Shown: positions 33,761 to 46,157, counted from the stretch's first letter. The stretch: DNA of 64,000 nt from Coffea arabica (GCF_036785885.1 NC_092316.1:50539001-50603000), one strand, 5' to 3'. Notes: generated by a model not told the origin, from the letters alone. Numbers and translations: made by a program.

Positions 33761-35489
33761 AAGAAAGAACCTGGAATGAATTTTTGGATGATGTCTGTGA
33801 CCTTAACTGTCTGTCAGATGGGATTGGAGCCCGCATACCCTTTCTGTGCGGTTGTCGGAAGTCACCACCAGCCTCACCTATTTGATCAATGTTTAGGCCA
33901 TTCATTGATGATTCCAGCAATTTTTCTTGTAGGACACCAATTCGGGGGGACAGATTTCCAGCATTAGTAGGCATTTGATTTGCTTCTACCAACTTTTGTG
34001 TAGAAACTTCATCCTCCACCCCTCGCAATTCAACATAGAGATTCTCCAAAACATTATTGTCGGCCAGCAGCTGCAGTTCAACATTGGTTTTGTCGGCCAA
34101 TTGCTCATGGTCACTCCTTGCGTTGTTGTGGGCCTGATTTGCTTGTGTAAATGTTGTAGCTTTGTCGGTCAGATTCTGTTGTGCCAATGTTAAAGCATTC
34201 TCATCCAGATGATGTTGTTCGGTACTCAAAGGCTTCTCTTTGAGGACATGGGACCCTTCACTTTGACTGCCATGATATTTCTCCAGCTGGTTTTCCATTG
34301 CTACATGTTCCCCATGCAAAACCGTATTCATCACCTTACATGTCTCCATGTTTACGTTGACATCTAAAATTTCTAAATGGGTTACTACTCCTTCTGCATT
34401 AGCAGGATCATCATCAATAATGCAGTGTTGCAGATTTTTTACTTCCTTTTGCACGACTAGCACGGCAGGTTCAGCAACCATGGCCTTTGCTGCTGAAGTT
34501 TTTATCCCATTTTTCACCGTAGCAGTGGTTGAAATTTCCTGTGAAGTAGACTCGTTTATCACAGTTTCATTCGCAGTAGCAGCAACTCCATTCACTATTA
34601 TTTCATTTGCAATAACATTGGATATATTCGCTGCCTCTTTATTCTCCAAATCAGTTTGATTAGTCCCAGGTTGATGAGTAATCATCTGATTTCTATCTAT
34701 GTATGGGTTTTGCTGGTTGTTCAGTTGCAGCCGAGACCCATCTTTTTTCAAATTCTTGTTGCAGTGCTCATGAGAATGTCCTAATCTTGAACAAAAAGAA
34801 CAATACAGAGGAAGATTCTCTGTCTCAATACGTTGCCAAAAACCTGATTCCCCTTCGACAGCAACCCACACCCTTGGCACAACAAACTTCGCAACATCTA
34901 TCTCTACGCACACCCTGGCTACACTAGGACGAATCCCAGCAGCCGTTGCCGAATCTAGAAACAAAGGTCTTCCTACTGGAGACAGTATGGAAAACAAAGA
35001 ATGTTTGTTAAAATAATGAATAGGTAGAGCTGGAAGATTTACCCAAACCGGTACTAGAGATGATTCTCTATGCACATGAAATTCCCTGGTCCATCGAAAC
35101 ACACGCATTGGATGTTTACCCAACTGCCAAATTCCTCTTGTCCAAATTCTATTGAAATCTGCTTCAGCTATACATTTAATAAGGACATGCCTATAGTCCA
35201 GTAATCCAATGGAGACTTGGTCTTTCAGATTTAAAGAGGCAAAAAACTTTCGAATATCTTCCAGAGAAGGTCGTCCATGAGAGAATTTGCCAACCAAAGT
35301 CCATCTAAATGGTGCTGCAAGTTTGTCCGCTTCTATTCTGGAAAATATAACCGCCGCTTCACCCTTGTAAACAGAAGCCTGCCGAATCTGGATTGGAGAT
35401 GTTGCCGGCTGTGAGAAAAGCTGAGAAAAAGATTTTTTTTTTGTAGGGGAAAATTCTTGCCCCTCAGCCGATGGCTGAAGGGCTGCCAT
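33753..35489 (-). CDS. LINE ORF1: nucleic-acid-binding gag-like protein
   Basis: A 578-residue protein starting at the ATG at 35489. Residues about 45-190 match the DUF4283 pattern found in plant LINE ORF1 proteins. A CCHC knuckle follows at about 230-243 (CSFCSRLGHSHEHC, CX2CX4HX4C). The C-terminal half is rich in Asn, Gln, Glu and Val without a clear domain. ORF1 proteins coat LINE RNA and form the particle that carries it back to the nucleus. It shares no close sequence identity by eye with the ORF1 at 44739, so the two LINEs are from different families. Confidence 0.85.
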   Translation of the reverse strand: MAALQPSAEGQEFSPTKKKSFSQLFSQPATSPIQIRQASVYKGEAAVIFSRIEADKLAAPFRWTLVGKFSHGRPSLEDIRKFFASLNLKDQVSIGLLDYRHVLIKCIAEADFNRIWTRGIWQLGKHPMRVFRWTREFHVHRESSLVPVWVNLPALPIHYFNKHSLFSILSPVGRPLFLDSATAAGIRPSVARVCVEIDVAKFVVPRVWVAVEGESGFWQRIETENLPLYCSFCSRLGHSHEHCNKNLKKDGSRLQLNNQQNPYIDRNQMITHQPGTNQTDLENKEAANISNVIANEIIVNGVAATANETVINESTSQEISTTATVKNGIKTSAAKAMVAEPAVLVVQKEVKNLQHCIIDDDPANAEGVVTHLEILDVNVNMETCKVMNTVLHGEHVAMENQLEKYHGSQSEGSHVLKEKPLSTEQHHLDENALTLAQQNLTDKATTFTQANQAHNNARSDHEQLADKTNVELQLLADNNVLENLYVELRGVEDEVSTQKLVEANQMPTNAGNLSPRIGVLQEKLLESSMNGLNIDQIGEAGGDFRQPHRKGMRAPIPSDRQLRSQTSSKNSFQVLSYD

Positions 35490-35574
35490 GAAACCTTACG
35501 ATGACTAGTGGCGAGAAGAGAGAAGATAGAGAGGATCCTAAGAAGAGAGTAAGCTGTAGTGGCATTAATATATC

Positions 35575-36784
35575 ATAATCTTTGAAATTGTAATAATTTT
35601 ACCTATAATTTTAGTTTTATAAATTTCAAATATAGTCGAACTATTGACGTACGAATTCATGCGTAATTTTATCGAACTTACAATTTTACGCCGAACTTTT
35701 CATCATGCTTTTGAAAAAAATGCATATAATATAGATAAATATTATATTTTGTATCATACCCATCGTGCATTTTTACTAACTATGCATGCAGCTATTAGGG
35801 AATTTAAAATTCATTTCTATTTGATCAAATGTGGTTGACAATTCAGCAGCATACGGCCGTTTGGTAATATTTCATTCAAAGTGCGAAAGTGCCTTTAAAA
35901 GTGTATCGATTTTATAAGCAAGTTGATTTGATTTAATTTGCTTGACTTGGAATTGCTTGAATTTGAGCCTATTCAAACTTAACGTGTTATTTATCAAGTT
36001 GAACTCAAATGAGTTTTTATCGAGTTGACGTTAAATCGAGCATGAGTAGTTTGATCTTTTTACCTGTAAAATTTAATTTTATACTAATCTAATCAAAATC
36101 GAGCCAAGTTTGAGCATTAACAAAATATCAAATATTGTTCAAACTTGATTTAATTAGTTGATGAATCAAACTTGAATAAGCTCTTATCGAGTCGAACTGA
36201 GTATTGACTAGCTCTGTTCATCTTCTAGTCCTAATTCGCATTTTCCTTGGTTGTCTGAGTTTTTTGTTTTTCCTTGATTATTTATATCTACTTCTTGAAT
36301 TGAATTTCTTCATTTTATAACATTAGCAACAGTACAATTGCTAGATGCCATTTTTGTTTCTTTTCCTCCTTTATGACTCAATTCTGCAACCAATTTCAAG
36401 GACAATTTATTGATAATGGGATTGATGCAAGGAAATTTTCGTTTCTATATTATTGTTGTTTTGCAATTTTGGAGGAGCAGAGTTTCATTTTCACTTAGCA
36501 AAGAGAAGTGGAGGAGTTTTGGTTTGATAGAATGGTTTTTACAATTTTGGGCACCAAATAAGCACATTAATGTTTTAAAATTATCACCGACCTCCTAAAC
36601 TGTAATACCCTTGACAACGAAATATATCCTCATGCCAAAAATGTAAAATTGGACCCACTTCTTATTTGGTGTCCAAATAGACAAACCCTAGAATAGAGCA
36701 ACAAAGGTGCCAATTGATCAAAATTTTTAATAAAAGCAAAGAGATAGAATTATTTGGACATCGAAAGTTGTCCTAATTGATGTT
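35575..36784. other. 3' flank of the defensin-like gene; CGAG-type repeat
   Basis: From 35900 to about 36215 there are degenerate GAGTTGA/TCGAGT motifs like those at 10330 and 15985. From about 36230 to 36784 the sequence matches flanks at 16330-16828 and 59860-60420, the shared 3' side of the defensin-like units. No other gene is seen. Confidence 0.5.
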
Positions 36785-38096
36785 TTAACACCTGAAGCAA
36801 ATGCATTGGCCGAATAATGGACGGTTACATTCTCCGTCATTAATTCCTTCTAACTTGCACCTATTAGGGCAACTATCGTCAAAAGAGATGCAAGCGCCAT
36901 CATAAAAGGCTGATGGTTTGGGGCACCCTTTGGCTTCAACTTCAACAATGATATCACCTATCAGTGACAAAAAATCAAAATGTGAATTAGAATATATGTG
37001 TATAGACGTTCGTGCGAGGGAGAAATGGACCAGGATAGTGTCTATTCAGAAGTAGAGAATATTCATCCTTCAATTACGTCTTCAAAATACACTTGAAATT
37101 GATTCTTTTGCACATCCAAATATGTGTCCAGATTGAATATCAATATGTTCACAAAATAATTAAATTTCGTCTATATCGATCTGCATAAAAGAGATGGACC
37201 CTTATTGGTACATCGACTTTTGAAGTTATAAATGTTCAAATATGAATAAAATGCCGCACAAATATGGGGAAAATATTCAAGAATGATTAATTGATCAAAA
37301 ATGAAATCCAACTTGGTAAGCTTATTTTTAATGCAAGCCAGAAAAACTAATTTTGGCAAGCAATATTGTTAAAGCAATTATCTTTGTTTCAAAGCGCATT
37401 TTAGTCAAATGCTAAGATTACTCTTAATCAATCAACTTTATATATGTTCATTGATTTTTCTAGGATCCATTATGCATTAATTACTCCTCTTTTCTATCTC
37501 TAATTAAGTATTTTATGATAGGGTCTCTTACTCTTCTTTCTATTATTTTCATTTCTCTCTTTCTCACCCACACACTAATAGATATATTCTTTTATAATTA
37601 CATAACATAGTTTTTGCTTTAATCTTTTCTTGTATCTTTTTGGTTCTATGCACTCTTGCTTTTTAACTTAAATTACATTGTGTTTGAAAAAAGAATCTTT
37701 GAGTAAAATTTGAAAAATAAAATAAGAGCATGTAGAATTAATATATGAGAAATTATTAAAGTCAAGGCCAATTTAGTAATTAATGTGAAAATAATTGATG
37801 AATTAATGTGAGAGACAGAGAGAGATAGAGAAAAATGTGAGTGAGTAGGAAAAAATTTTAATTGGAGAGAGAAGAAGAAGAGTAATTAGTACATAATGAA
37901 TTTTAAAAAATCAATAAAAATATATGAAATTGACTGATTGAGGGTAATCTTGGCGATTGAGGAAACTTTACTCTAACAGAAACATTATTACCCTAAAAAT
38001 ATCGCTAGCCAATAATTTTGCTACAATCAAATACTTACTGGGAAAGAAAAGAAAGAGCAAGACGATGGCACCAATAATAAATTTCCTCATATCCAT
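36785..38096 (-). CDS. defensin-like peptide precursor, intact two-exon gene
   Basis: Exon 1 is 38096-38039 and encodes MDMRKFIIGAIVLLFLFFP, a typical signal-peptide start, ending one base into the next codon at a GTAAGT donor. Exon 2 is 36957-36785 after a TAG acceptor, in phase 1, and reads to TAA. The spliced precursor is 76 residues: signal peptide, short acidic VEVEA segment, then a mature region of about 48 residues with eight cysteines in the plant defensin order, including the CX3C and CXC pair of the cysteine-stabilised alpha-beta fold. An intron inside the signal-peptide region is the usual plant defensin gene structure. Such peptides are secreted, often antifungal or signalling; the specific role cannot be read from sequence. 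A CCAAT-TATA pair lies about 90 bases upstream. The 1081-base intron is long for the family. Confidence 0.88.
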
Positions 38097-38186
38097 CTTC
38101 AACTTCAAATGCTTTCTTCTTCTTATTTGCCCTTCAACTTCAACTTTATTTGTTTGTTTGTTTGGTGCAAATGGGTTCTTCTTACA

Positions 38187-38198
38187 TATATAGATTGG
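38187..38198 (-). promoter_or_regulatory. TATA and CCAAT boxes of the defensin-like gene at 36785-38096
   Basis: On the minus strand CCAAT (38198-38194) is followed by TATATA (38192-38187), about 91 bases before the start codon. The same TGCCAATC...TATA arrangement is kept, with variation, in front of the other exon 1 copies. Confidence 0.6.
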
Positions 38199-38215
38199 CA
38201 AAGGCGGAGGAATCA

Positions 38216-39101
38216 TTGAATCATTAATTATTGATGCTAATATTTGACATGCATATGTAAAAAATATGTCATCATCCGGTGTGAAGAGATGAGTTAGGTG
38301 GTGTGGGGAGAGAAAGCGTAATCTCTGATTCTAAACTCAAATCCTCCCATTTACACCATTAAAAAAAAACATTCAAAAATTGTCATCATCGTTCTGTTTG
38401 TGGTGACCTTATCGATTTACCCGGAATGAATGGGAAATGGAGACGAATTTTCTTCGCTGGATAACTGCCTAGACGTTACGTGTTGTAGAGAATAAGGTTA
38501 GGGCAAAGAATCTTCCACTTTTGCTGTCTTTACTCTTGAGCTCAATCGGCAGATTTTTTACTCTTTATCGGACGTGAACGGCCGGCTAATTTAAATACTT
38601 TTCCGATACTTTCTTGTAATTAGAGACCCTTTTGCTTTGTATTCATTTATGTTTTTTTTTGTGGGATAGGCCCAGGTTGAGATTGAAGGACAACATAAAT
38701 AAACCGGAAAAGAAAATAGAAAAGAAAACCCAAATATAAAAGAGAGGATGATTTCTCCCATAGTCGATATGCTTCAGTCGGAGCCTTTGCAATGGATAGA
38801 GTTAATCATACCAATGGAGTTTGGTATCATACGCAAATGCAATTAAAATCATTAGTTCAATGATGAGTTGATAAGGTTATGGTCATTTTCTTCCGTTCTG
38901 CTTTTATTATGCTCATTTAAAGCTCAATGTCTACAAAATGTATAAGGCTAGGACTCAAAAAATTGCAATGGCTATTATGCTCATTGAGGTGCTTCTAAAT
39001 TGTTACTGTTTTGCAGATCAATTCATTGTCTAATTTGGTGTTCTGATGTTATTAAGTTTTTTAAACGATTTAATCTCCACATATCATTGTAGTTTAAAGT
39101 T
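38216..39101. other. upstream of the defensin-like gene, no other gene recognised
   Basis: The first about 200 bases share blocks with the upstream regions of the other units. The remainder contains a poly-T run near 38651 and no recognisable gene. Confidence 0.4.
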
Positions 39102-39721
39102 GTGATTTTAAACTTGGATCGGACCGGTCGGTTCGACCGATCAAACAGAGAACTGACCAAGTGTTCGGTCCGAATTATTTTAAAAAATCAGATGTATAAA
39201 AACTCGGTAAAATCCGATCAAAAATCGGGTTTGACCGGCAAATCGGATGAACCGGTTTGATGTCAAGCTTTTTTTTTTTTTTTGAAAAGGTCAAAGCATT
39301 TTCAATTTTATTTTTTGGTCCCTAGGTTGTTAAAAATTATTAATATATCTCAAATATTTCATACTTTATAAATGTTATCCTAAAGTTTGGTATTATTTTT
39401 CAATTAAATCCATAATTTTAATTCTAAACTTGTCAATGTTCATTTAATAATATAAATTGCTACTTGATCATTCTAATTTCTTTGTATTTTCTTATTAAAT
39501 ATATTTGAAACACCAAATATAAATATATATATATATATATATGAATATACATTTATTAACATTAACATGCTCTTAAACATTTTACAGACAATATTTTAAT
39601 TTTTAAATAATTTTTATTTATGATGTCATCCGGTTCAATTCCAATCGAATCCGGTCGAATTCATTGATCCCTGACCCGGAGCTCGACCAAGTCGATGCCT
39701 GGTCTGAGTCTGAAAACATAG
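39102..39721. mobile_element. MITE-like element with CCGGT-rich ends
   Basis: The left end (GATTTTAAACTTGGATCGGA) and the reverse complement of the right end (TATGTTTTCAGACTCAGACC) are imperfect inverted repeats. Adjacent internal GGTTCGACCGATC and CCGGTTCAATT blocks are also inverted. GTTTAAAG flanks both sides (39092-39099 and 39722-39729), suggesting an 8- to 9-bp target-site duplication. The interior carries a (TA)n tract and no coding sequence. Confidence 0.6.
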
Positions 39722-39729
39722 GTTTAAAG

Positions 39730-40524
39730 GTTGTTGACAGTGTGAATTTGTTGTCATTTTTTGTTATGATTATTATTGCTTTTGGCTTTTTTCCAATAGA
39801 TAACACTTGAGTTAGTTTGATTTAAAATTGATTTTGTCGCCTTATAGAATACATTGGTGTACACAGAAATCCTTGGGAAGAGACTAGTATTGTCTGAAGA
39901 AGGAAAACAATTCATGAAAATCGTCCAGAGAGAGAAAGATATGCAGCCATGTCTTTAGAAGAAAAGCTGGAACTCAGTGCAAAGAAACGTCAAAAGTATA
40001 TCGCAAAAAAGCACAAAAGGATTATGGCCGGAAATTGTGACATGGTACTCCTATTGATGAATCTTGCTCTGACTCTTCTATTTCCAAAGTTTCTTTTGTG
40101 GTGAAAATCAACATGTAGCCAATCATCTAAGTGCTTTTATTATCTATCAAACTTTACTTTAATTTTGTGTATTCCTTGTGCACTTTAGTTACAGGGCAAG
40201 AACTTGAACACTACTTCCAATATAGGATGAATGGCCGAAGTAGTAATTTCAACGTTAGTAATTTTAATTCAATATACCTGTGGAATAGGTTGAGCTCCTC
40301 CTTCTTGGAGATTTCTTCTGCAAATCTGCTAAAGAAAGCATGTGGTTCCATATTTTGATTTATATACCAAATAAGGTCTCTTTTGACGCTTAAATTGCAG
40401 TTCATTGTGTACTATCATCACTAGACTTAATATTTTCCAGGTTTTGCTGCATCATCAACTACTCTCATAATCCTTCTTTTTTCGATGTTTCAGAATATCC
40501 AGGTATGACAGAAAAAAGCTAGAT
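39730..40524. other. unassigned, possible captured exon debris
   Basis: A lysine-rich frame at about 39947-40065 (beginning MSLEEKLELS) has coding-like codon use but is short, lacks splice-defined borders and is not recognised. Nothing else is supported. Confidence 0.3.
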
Positions 40525-40680
40525 TTTGATCATTGGAGGAATTGGATACATTGGCAAGCTTATCGTTGAGGCATCCCGCCTTTGTTTTGATTAGAGGTAC
40601 CACAATTTGTGAACCTGTTTGGGGAAATTACCCATCGAAAGCTTCAAGAACTTGGGTAATACTTTGGTACTTTTCATGAG
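40525..40680 (+). pseudogene. isoflavone reductase-like (NmrA-type) pseudogene fragment
   Basis: A frame near 40527 reads ILIIGGIGYIGKLIVEAS, the N-terminal Rossmann NADPH-binding motif GGxGYxGK of the isoflavone reductase, pinoresinol-lariciresinol reductase and phenylcoumaran ether reductase family. After a stop and a frame change, FVLIRG and then IESFKNLGNTLV follow in the family order. The fragment ends at about residue 70 of a protein normally near 310. It is broken by at least two frame changes and has no catalytic region. Confidence 0.7.
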
Positions 40681-41039
40681 TAATCTTGAATTCTTTTCAC
40701 CTACCAATGTTTTATTGCTTTCAGGTTGATCATGTTCTGACAGGATCAAAGGGCTAAGGTTCCTCTATATTGTGGATTCACAGCTGATGGTTGAATAGCA
40801 TTTTATAGTAATGTTGACTTGCTTAAAGGTGCTTGTGGTAAGTCTCAATGATGCTTCTACTACACAGCTTTTGGAGAACTCAAAAGTTATGAGATCCAAA
40901 GAAAAAGATTATTGTAAATTCCAACTAAAGAGGAAGAAATATGGAGGGATAAGCTGATGGCCAAAGGGCTTGCAGTTCTTGCGGCCACAAAAAAGTGAAA
41001 AGGAGTAGAGAGGAAGAGAGTAATTTTTAGGACCACGTA

Positions 41040-41806
41040 ATGGGTGTCAAACCATCAAAATTAAAATTTATACTATAAAACTTAAATTCAAATATAGGGG
41101 TGAGTAGAGTTGTCTTCTTAGGGAATTGATGATTTATTTCCTTCTAAAGCAAGAATTAAATGGGAAGTTTGGAAAATTAAAATAAATAATCAACGTAAAT
41201 AAAAATAATTAAATAGAAGAGAGTTAAAATTAAATTAATAACAAACAATCTCTATCTAAGGAAAAAATTTCGGAAGTGGTTCATACAACTGCATATTGAT
41301 GCAATAATTATTTCATTTATTCATTAACAAATAGGTTATAATTGTCAAACAAGCGATGACAATCAATTTTTCCTAATATATCCATTGACTATTTTTCTAA
41401 TCAAGAAATAACCCTAGATATGCCCGTAAGATTTAACTTCTTGATTGTATTAAAAACTAGAAAAGACCTATTCTAATAAATAAATAGGCTACCAGGGTTT
41501 ATTTAAATTAAATCATATGTTTTCCTAACATGAAATCAATCAAACTAGTTATCACTAATTTAAGATAAGTAAACAATTGCGGATTTAACTGTCTCAACCA
41601 GTAATAGGTTAAGGTTGAATTAAACATCAGGCTGTTGATATTCAAATAACAAAATAACCATGAGAAATTAAATCAGAAAACATATGAAAGCAATATATAA
41701 AAACAATTTGATCTCACAGTTATAGTTGAACCAAATCTTTTATCATCCTTTGGCTAGAATAAGAAATTTAGTTGCTCCTCATTGAGAAAACCCAAGCAAA
41801 AATATA
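41040..41806. repeat. decayed LTR fragment related to the element at 17190
   Basis: Blocks such as AAATAGGTTATAA, CAAACAAGCGATG and TACCAGGGTTTATTT occur in the same order as in the LTRs at 17190 and 22156, at much lower identity. The fragment is cut on its right side by LINE sequence at about 41807. Confidence 0.7.
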
Positions 41807-42330
41807 TGAATTCTTGACAATGTTATTGTTTCACATGAATATCTGCATTACATGAAAAACAAAAAACAAGGACGGAGTGGTTTTATGGCCATGAAATTGG
41901 ACATGTCAAAATCCTACGATAGAGTGGAGTGAAAATTCCTTGTTTCCATGATGGACAATATGGGCTTCTATACTGTCTGGAGAAAGTGGATAATGAGCTG
42001 CATTTCTTCAGTAACATACTCGTTCAGTATCAATGGAGTACCAAAAGAGTTTGTAATCCCACAAAGAAGAATAAGACAAGGTGATCCCCTATCACCCTAT
42101 ATATTCCTATTATGTTCAGAAGGTTTCTCCAACTTATTGAAGCAGGCAGAAGTGGACAAAAGGATCTTAGGGATAAAAATAAGCAGGAATGGACCAAGTA
42201 TGACTCACCTATTTTTTGCAGATGACTCCCTAATGACATGAAATTCTGAGGAAATACGAGAGAGGTTCAGGTCAATCCATAAACCTGGAAAAATCCACAG
42301 TTTTTTTTCAGTAAGAATGTTAGTCAATAG
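41710..42330 (+). repeat. chimeric LTR/LINE segment, copy 1 (second copy at 50604-51223)
   Basis: This 620-bp stretch spans the end of the LTR fragment and the first 520 bases of a truncated LINE. The same junction is repeated at 50604-51223 with about nine differences by eye, including loss of the GCA in the FADD motif codon context (GCAGAT here, GTAGAT there). Confidence 0.9.
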
Positions 42331-44369
42331 AAGAAAATGGAAGTGAGCCAAAGTCCAGACACAATTCAAGTTGCAACTCAAGGAAAATATCTGGGGCTCC
42401 CTATGATGATAACAAGATCTAAAAAGCAAGTTTTTGGCTACATGAAGGACAGTGTCAAAAATAGAATGAATAGCTGGAAGAACAAGTTGCTCAGTCAAGG
42501 TGGGAAGGAAGTCTTATTGAAAATAGTATCCATGGCTATGCCTGTCTATACAATGTCCTGCTATAAGCTGCCAAACAAACTTTGTAAAGAAGTGACCTCC
42601 ATCTTTGCCAACTATTGGGGGGGGAGAAGCTGAAGGAAGGAATAAGATGCACTAGTGCTCATGGGGGAAACTGACCAAAGAGAAAAAAGAGGGAGGATTG
42701 GGTTTCAAGGACTTCCAGAATTTTAACAAAGCCTTGCTGGCTAAACAGGTTTGGAGGTTGATCTCTAAACCAAACCTCTTAGTCAGCAAGGTCTTGAGGG
42801 CAAAGTACTTCCATAGGGACTCGATCTTTAAGTGCAAAGTACTTAAGAATGCTTCTTGGATCTGGCAAACCCTGATGAATGTTAGGGATTTTATGAAAAA
42901 TGGAACAAGAAAGAAGATTGGTAATGGCAAGGCTACCAACATATGGGAGGATAACTGGATCCCTGGGAATAAAGATGGTAAAGTCACCTCTGGGAAACCT
43001 CAGCATAATAACATTAGAAGAGTAGATGAGCTGATTAGTGGTTACAGATGGAAAAAACCATTAGTGCTAAGGACTTTTAACCAGAAGGATGTAGAGGAAA
43101 TCCTGCATATCCCTATTAGTATCTCAAGAAGGAAAGACAGCAATTACTGGTTACACGGTGAAAATGGCAACTACACTGTCAAATCAGGATATAAGGCACT
43201 ATGCAGAGGGACAACTCAACAAGAGGGAAGAAGAGAAGATGAGGAAGAAACAAGTCTACCCAAATCCTGCGGAAAGATCTGGAAGTTGATGTGGAAGCTG
43301 AATGTCAAGAGTAAGCTAAAACACTTCATTTGGAGATGTATAAATGGAGTGTTACCAGTCAATGGTTTAGTATATAGAAGAACACATAATGGTGATCCAA
43401 TCTGTGATGGATGTGGAGAGCAAGAAAAGTCTATTGAACATGTGTTCTTCCAATGCGAAAAGCTCAAAAGGTGTGGAAAATGGCTCCAATACAATGGGAT
43501 GGAATAGCTGAACAGGCAGGGAACTTTCTAGCTTGGTGGAATGCTATTATGGAAGCTACAAATAGGACAAATGGAAGGGAACATATAGATCTCACAGTGA
43601 ATATTCTCTGGCAAATCTGAAAAATTAGAAATGTTTGGAAGTTCAATGCCAAACAAAGACACCCATGGAAAGCTATTCAAAAGGCTCAACAAGAATGGCA
43701 GGAGCAAGTATCAGCCCAAAGAAAAGAGAAAACGAACACTGATGATGCTCGGAGAGCTAGAGAGGAAATAGAAGCAAAGGAAGAAGGAAGTGATGAAATT
43801 CAGATTAGAGTGACAACTCAAGTGCGAAAAGAATCAAATAGAGTTGGGATGGGAATTATAGCAACTAACTGCAACAATCTGGTGGTGACAGCATGGGCAC
43901 CTAATGGCAGAAGATTAGGGAACCAGTTGCAGACTACTGCGGAAGCTGTTAAAATGTCCATCATCAAGGCCAGACAACAACATTGGCAGAAGATTAAAGT
44001 TCATATCCCTATCACTTAGTTGTTGAAGGAGATAACTGAAAGGAAGACTAAGGACATCAGAATGGCATTCAAGGCACTCTGCTATTGGTGCACTCAATTC
44101 GGCCACTACCTTCCTTTTTGGACTTCTTTCATCAGCTTAGGAATTTAAAGGCTGTCGGATCTACAACGGCATTCTGCAGACCAGCACCAACAATCTTTGT
44201 AACTGGCTAGGGTGCGAGAACTACTGGCGGTCAAAATCCACTGTCGAAGACAAAAATAAATCCTTTAAACTCTAGCAATTTGTACGTATCGAAGCAGAGG
44301 AAGGAGCAGGGGAAGCTGAAGCGACTTTAGAAGAAGGATGCAACAGTAAAAAAAAAAAAAAAAAAAAAA
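41807..44369 (+). mobile_element. 5'-truncated LINE, decayed
   Basis: Starts inside the reverse transcriptase domain. Pieces in order are the KLDMSKSYDRVEW core (41897-41935), FADD at about 42218, a deletion and stop after it, the thumb (42337-42633), an RVT zinc region with CDGCGE...H...C (42698-43507), an RNase H-like remnant (43810-44019) and a poly-A tail at 44349-44369. There are several stops and frame changes. Sequence is close to the LINE that follows at 44370, so both are the same family. No target-site duplication was found. Confidence 0.85.
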
Positions 44370-44622
44370 TTCTACTCTCCTGAACCGCAGCTCTGCTTTA
44401 CTATTTCCAGACCCCTTGGAAACCAGTATGTGCTGGGACAGGTAATTTCATATCTATGTTCTGCTTTCCCAAGCTATCACCTTTTAGTTTGTCTTAGCTC
44501 TTCTTTTCCTTTTTAGCTTTTTTCTGGTAGTTTATAGTAGATCCGCCCCTTTTGGGTTACGTCTGGGTTAGCTTTCTTACTCGGAAGGAAGTGTGTGGAA
44601 TACCATTTGATTTATCTTCTCC

Positions 44623-46157
44623 ATGGCGGAGGAACTGGCTGAGATTTTGCAAAACTTTGATCTCTCCAGTGCAGAGCTCCAAACCACGACCCTAGGATAT
44701 GAGGAAATAGGTGGGGGGTTCAAGAGTGTAGAAGTAGCTTGATTGGGAAGGTCGTGGGAGAGAAAGTATCGAACTATACTGGAATCAAGAACTTTGTCAT
44801 AGCTGCGTGGAGTTTCCCAAGAGAATTACAAGTGGTGGAGCTAGGACCCAATCTGTTCCAATTCATATTACCTTCAGCAAATGATAGACTAAGGATTCTG
44901 TCTGGTGGACCGTGGATAGTGGACAACCAAGTGTTGGTGCTAAGCGAGTGGTATGAAGGGATTGAGGAGGATGCTGAGGCTTTCAGGTCAGTTCCTTTAT
45001 GGGTACAGGTCTGGAATTTACCAGTCCATTGGATGTCAAAGGAAGCTGGGAGAAGGCTTGGGTCAAACTTTCAGTCGGTAAGAGAGGTAATTGTCCCTCA
45101 AACAGGTGGGAAAGAAGGAAGACACTTGAAACTTTTTGTGGTGGCAGACATCTCACAACCACTACTGCGAGGTACCATTGTCAAGGTGGGTGAACAAACT
45201 AAATGGGCTAGTTTCAAATATGAGAGGTGCCCGGATTTTTGTTATAAGTGTGGTATCATTGGACACAGTGAGAGAAATTACCAGAGGCAAGATGACAAGG
45301 GGCTGGGGAAAAAGGATAACCAATATGGCCCTTGGCTAAGGGCAGGCAATGTGAGGAGTCCCCAGCAGAAGCAACAAGTTGGTACGGTGTACAATCCCCA
45401 AAAACATCACTGGAGACTTCAAGATGGGGAGTGGAGGGAGAAAAGGCAATCTGCAGGCCCAGAAAAAGCCCTGCAAACACATCTTGACAATGAAAGTGGT
45501 CTAGCTAGGAAGCTTGTGGCTGATACGGGGCTGGAGACAAGCACTGTCAGGGGCCAGGATGGCCAGGAAAATGGGTTGTTAGCAGAGATGAGAGCACTCT
45601 CAGAGAAGCTTAATGAATCTGGTAGCAAGGCTGGTTCGGAGTTAACGGAAATTCTACACATTGGACAATCAAAGGGGGGTAATCTGGAACCCAAATTGCC
45701 GAGCTCATATGAGGGGACATCTCAACCTGAAGAACAGTTCATAGTTAAACCAGCCTCTGAAGGTCCAATGATGGAGGCTGAACAAGATAACTTGATAATC
45801 CAAATCCCATGGGATGATGGACAGAAGGATGAAACTCCAGGTGCTGCATCTACGAATATTACTGTTGAGGGTGGACCAATGATCAAACAAGCGTTGGCTA
45901 AACAGTCCAGACGTATCCAAAGAACCTTAAGGTCCCCAAGGACACCTAGGCAACCAGAGGAAAAATTGAACATCAACACAGGTAGGGAAAGGAAAGCTGG
46001 GAAAAGGAAAGGGTTCAAGGGGGAGCTTGATATGGATATTGATGAGGACACCATACAGGAGGGTAAGAGGAGCAAGGTGGATTGTATGGATATCTTGACA
46101 GCAGCTATGGAGGAGGGGGAGGGGTCCAACCCTTTATGGACCCCAATGGCTAAATGA
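44623..46157 (+). pseudogene. LINE ORF1, frameshifted
   Basis: An ATG at 44623 opens a frame (MAEELAEILQ...) that stops at about 44740. The homologous protein continues in a different frame from 44739 to 46157 (472 residues), so one or two bases have been gained or lost near 44730. The long part holds a DUF4283-like region, then a zinc knuckle in which the final cysteine is a tyrosine (CX2CX4HX4Y), then a basic C-terminal region. Both faults would impair RNA packaging. Confidence 0.75.

Larger units (their letters stand above)
29582..35557 (-). mobile_element. full-length L1-type LINE with both ORFs open
   Basis: AGTGGCATTAATATATC flanks the element perfectly at 29565-29581 and 35558-35574 (17 bp). 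On the minus strand it starts ACAGCTTACTCTCTTC, has a 68-base leader, ORF1 (35489-33753), ORF2 (33760-29639) and a short 3' end finishing in a weak A-rich tail. No stop or frameshift interrupts either ORF, so it could be a retrotransposition-competent copy. The poly-A tail is short and interrupted, which may reflect decay. Confidence 0.95.

Noticed and set aside
39947..40065. A lysine-rich frame starting MSLEEKLELS
   Set aside because: Too short and unrecognised to call a gene or name a pseudogene.
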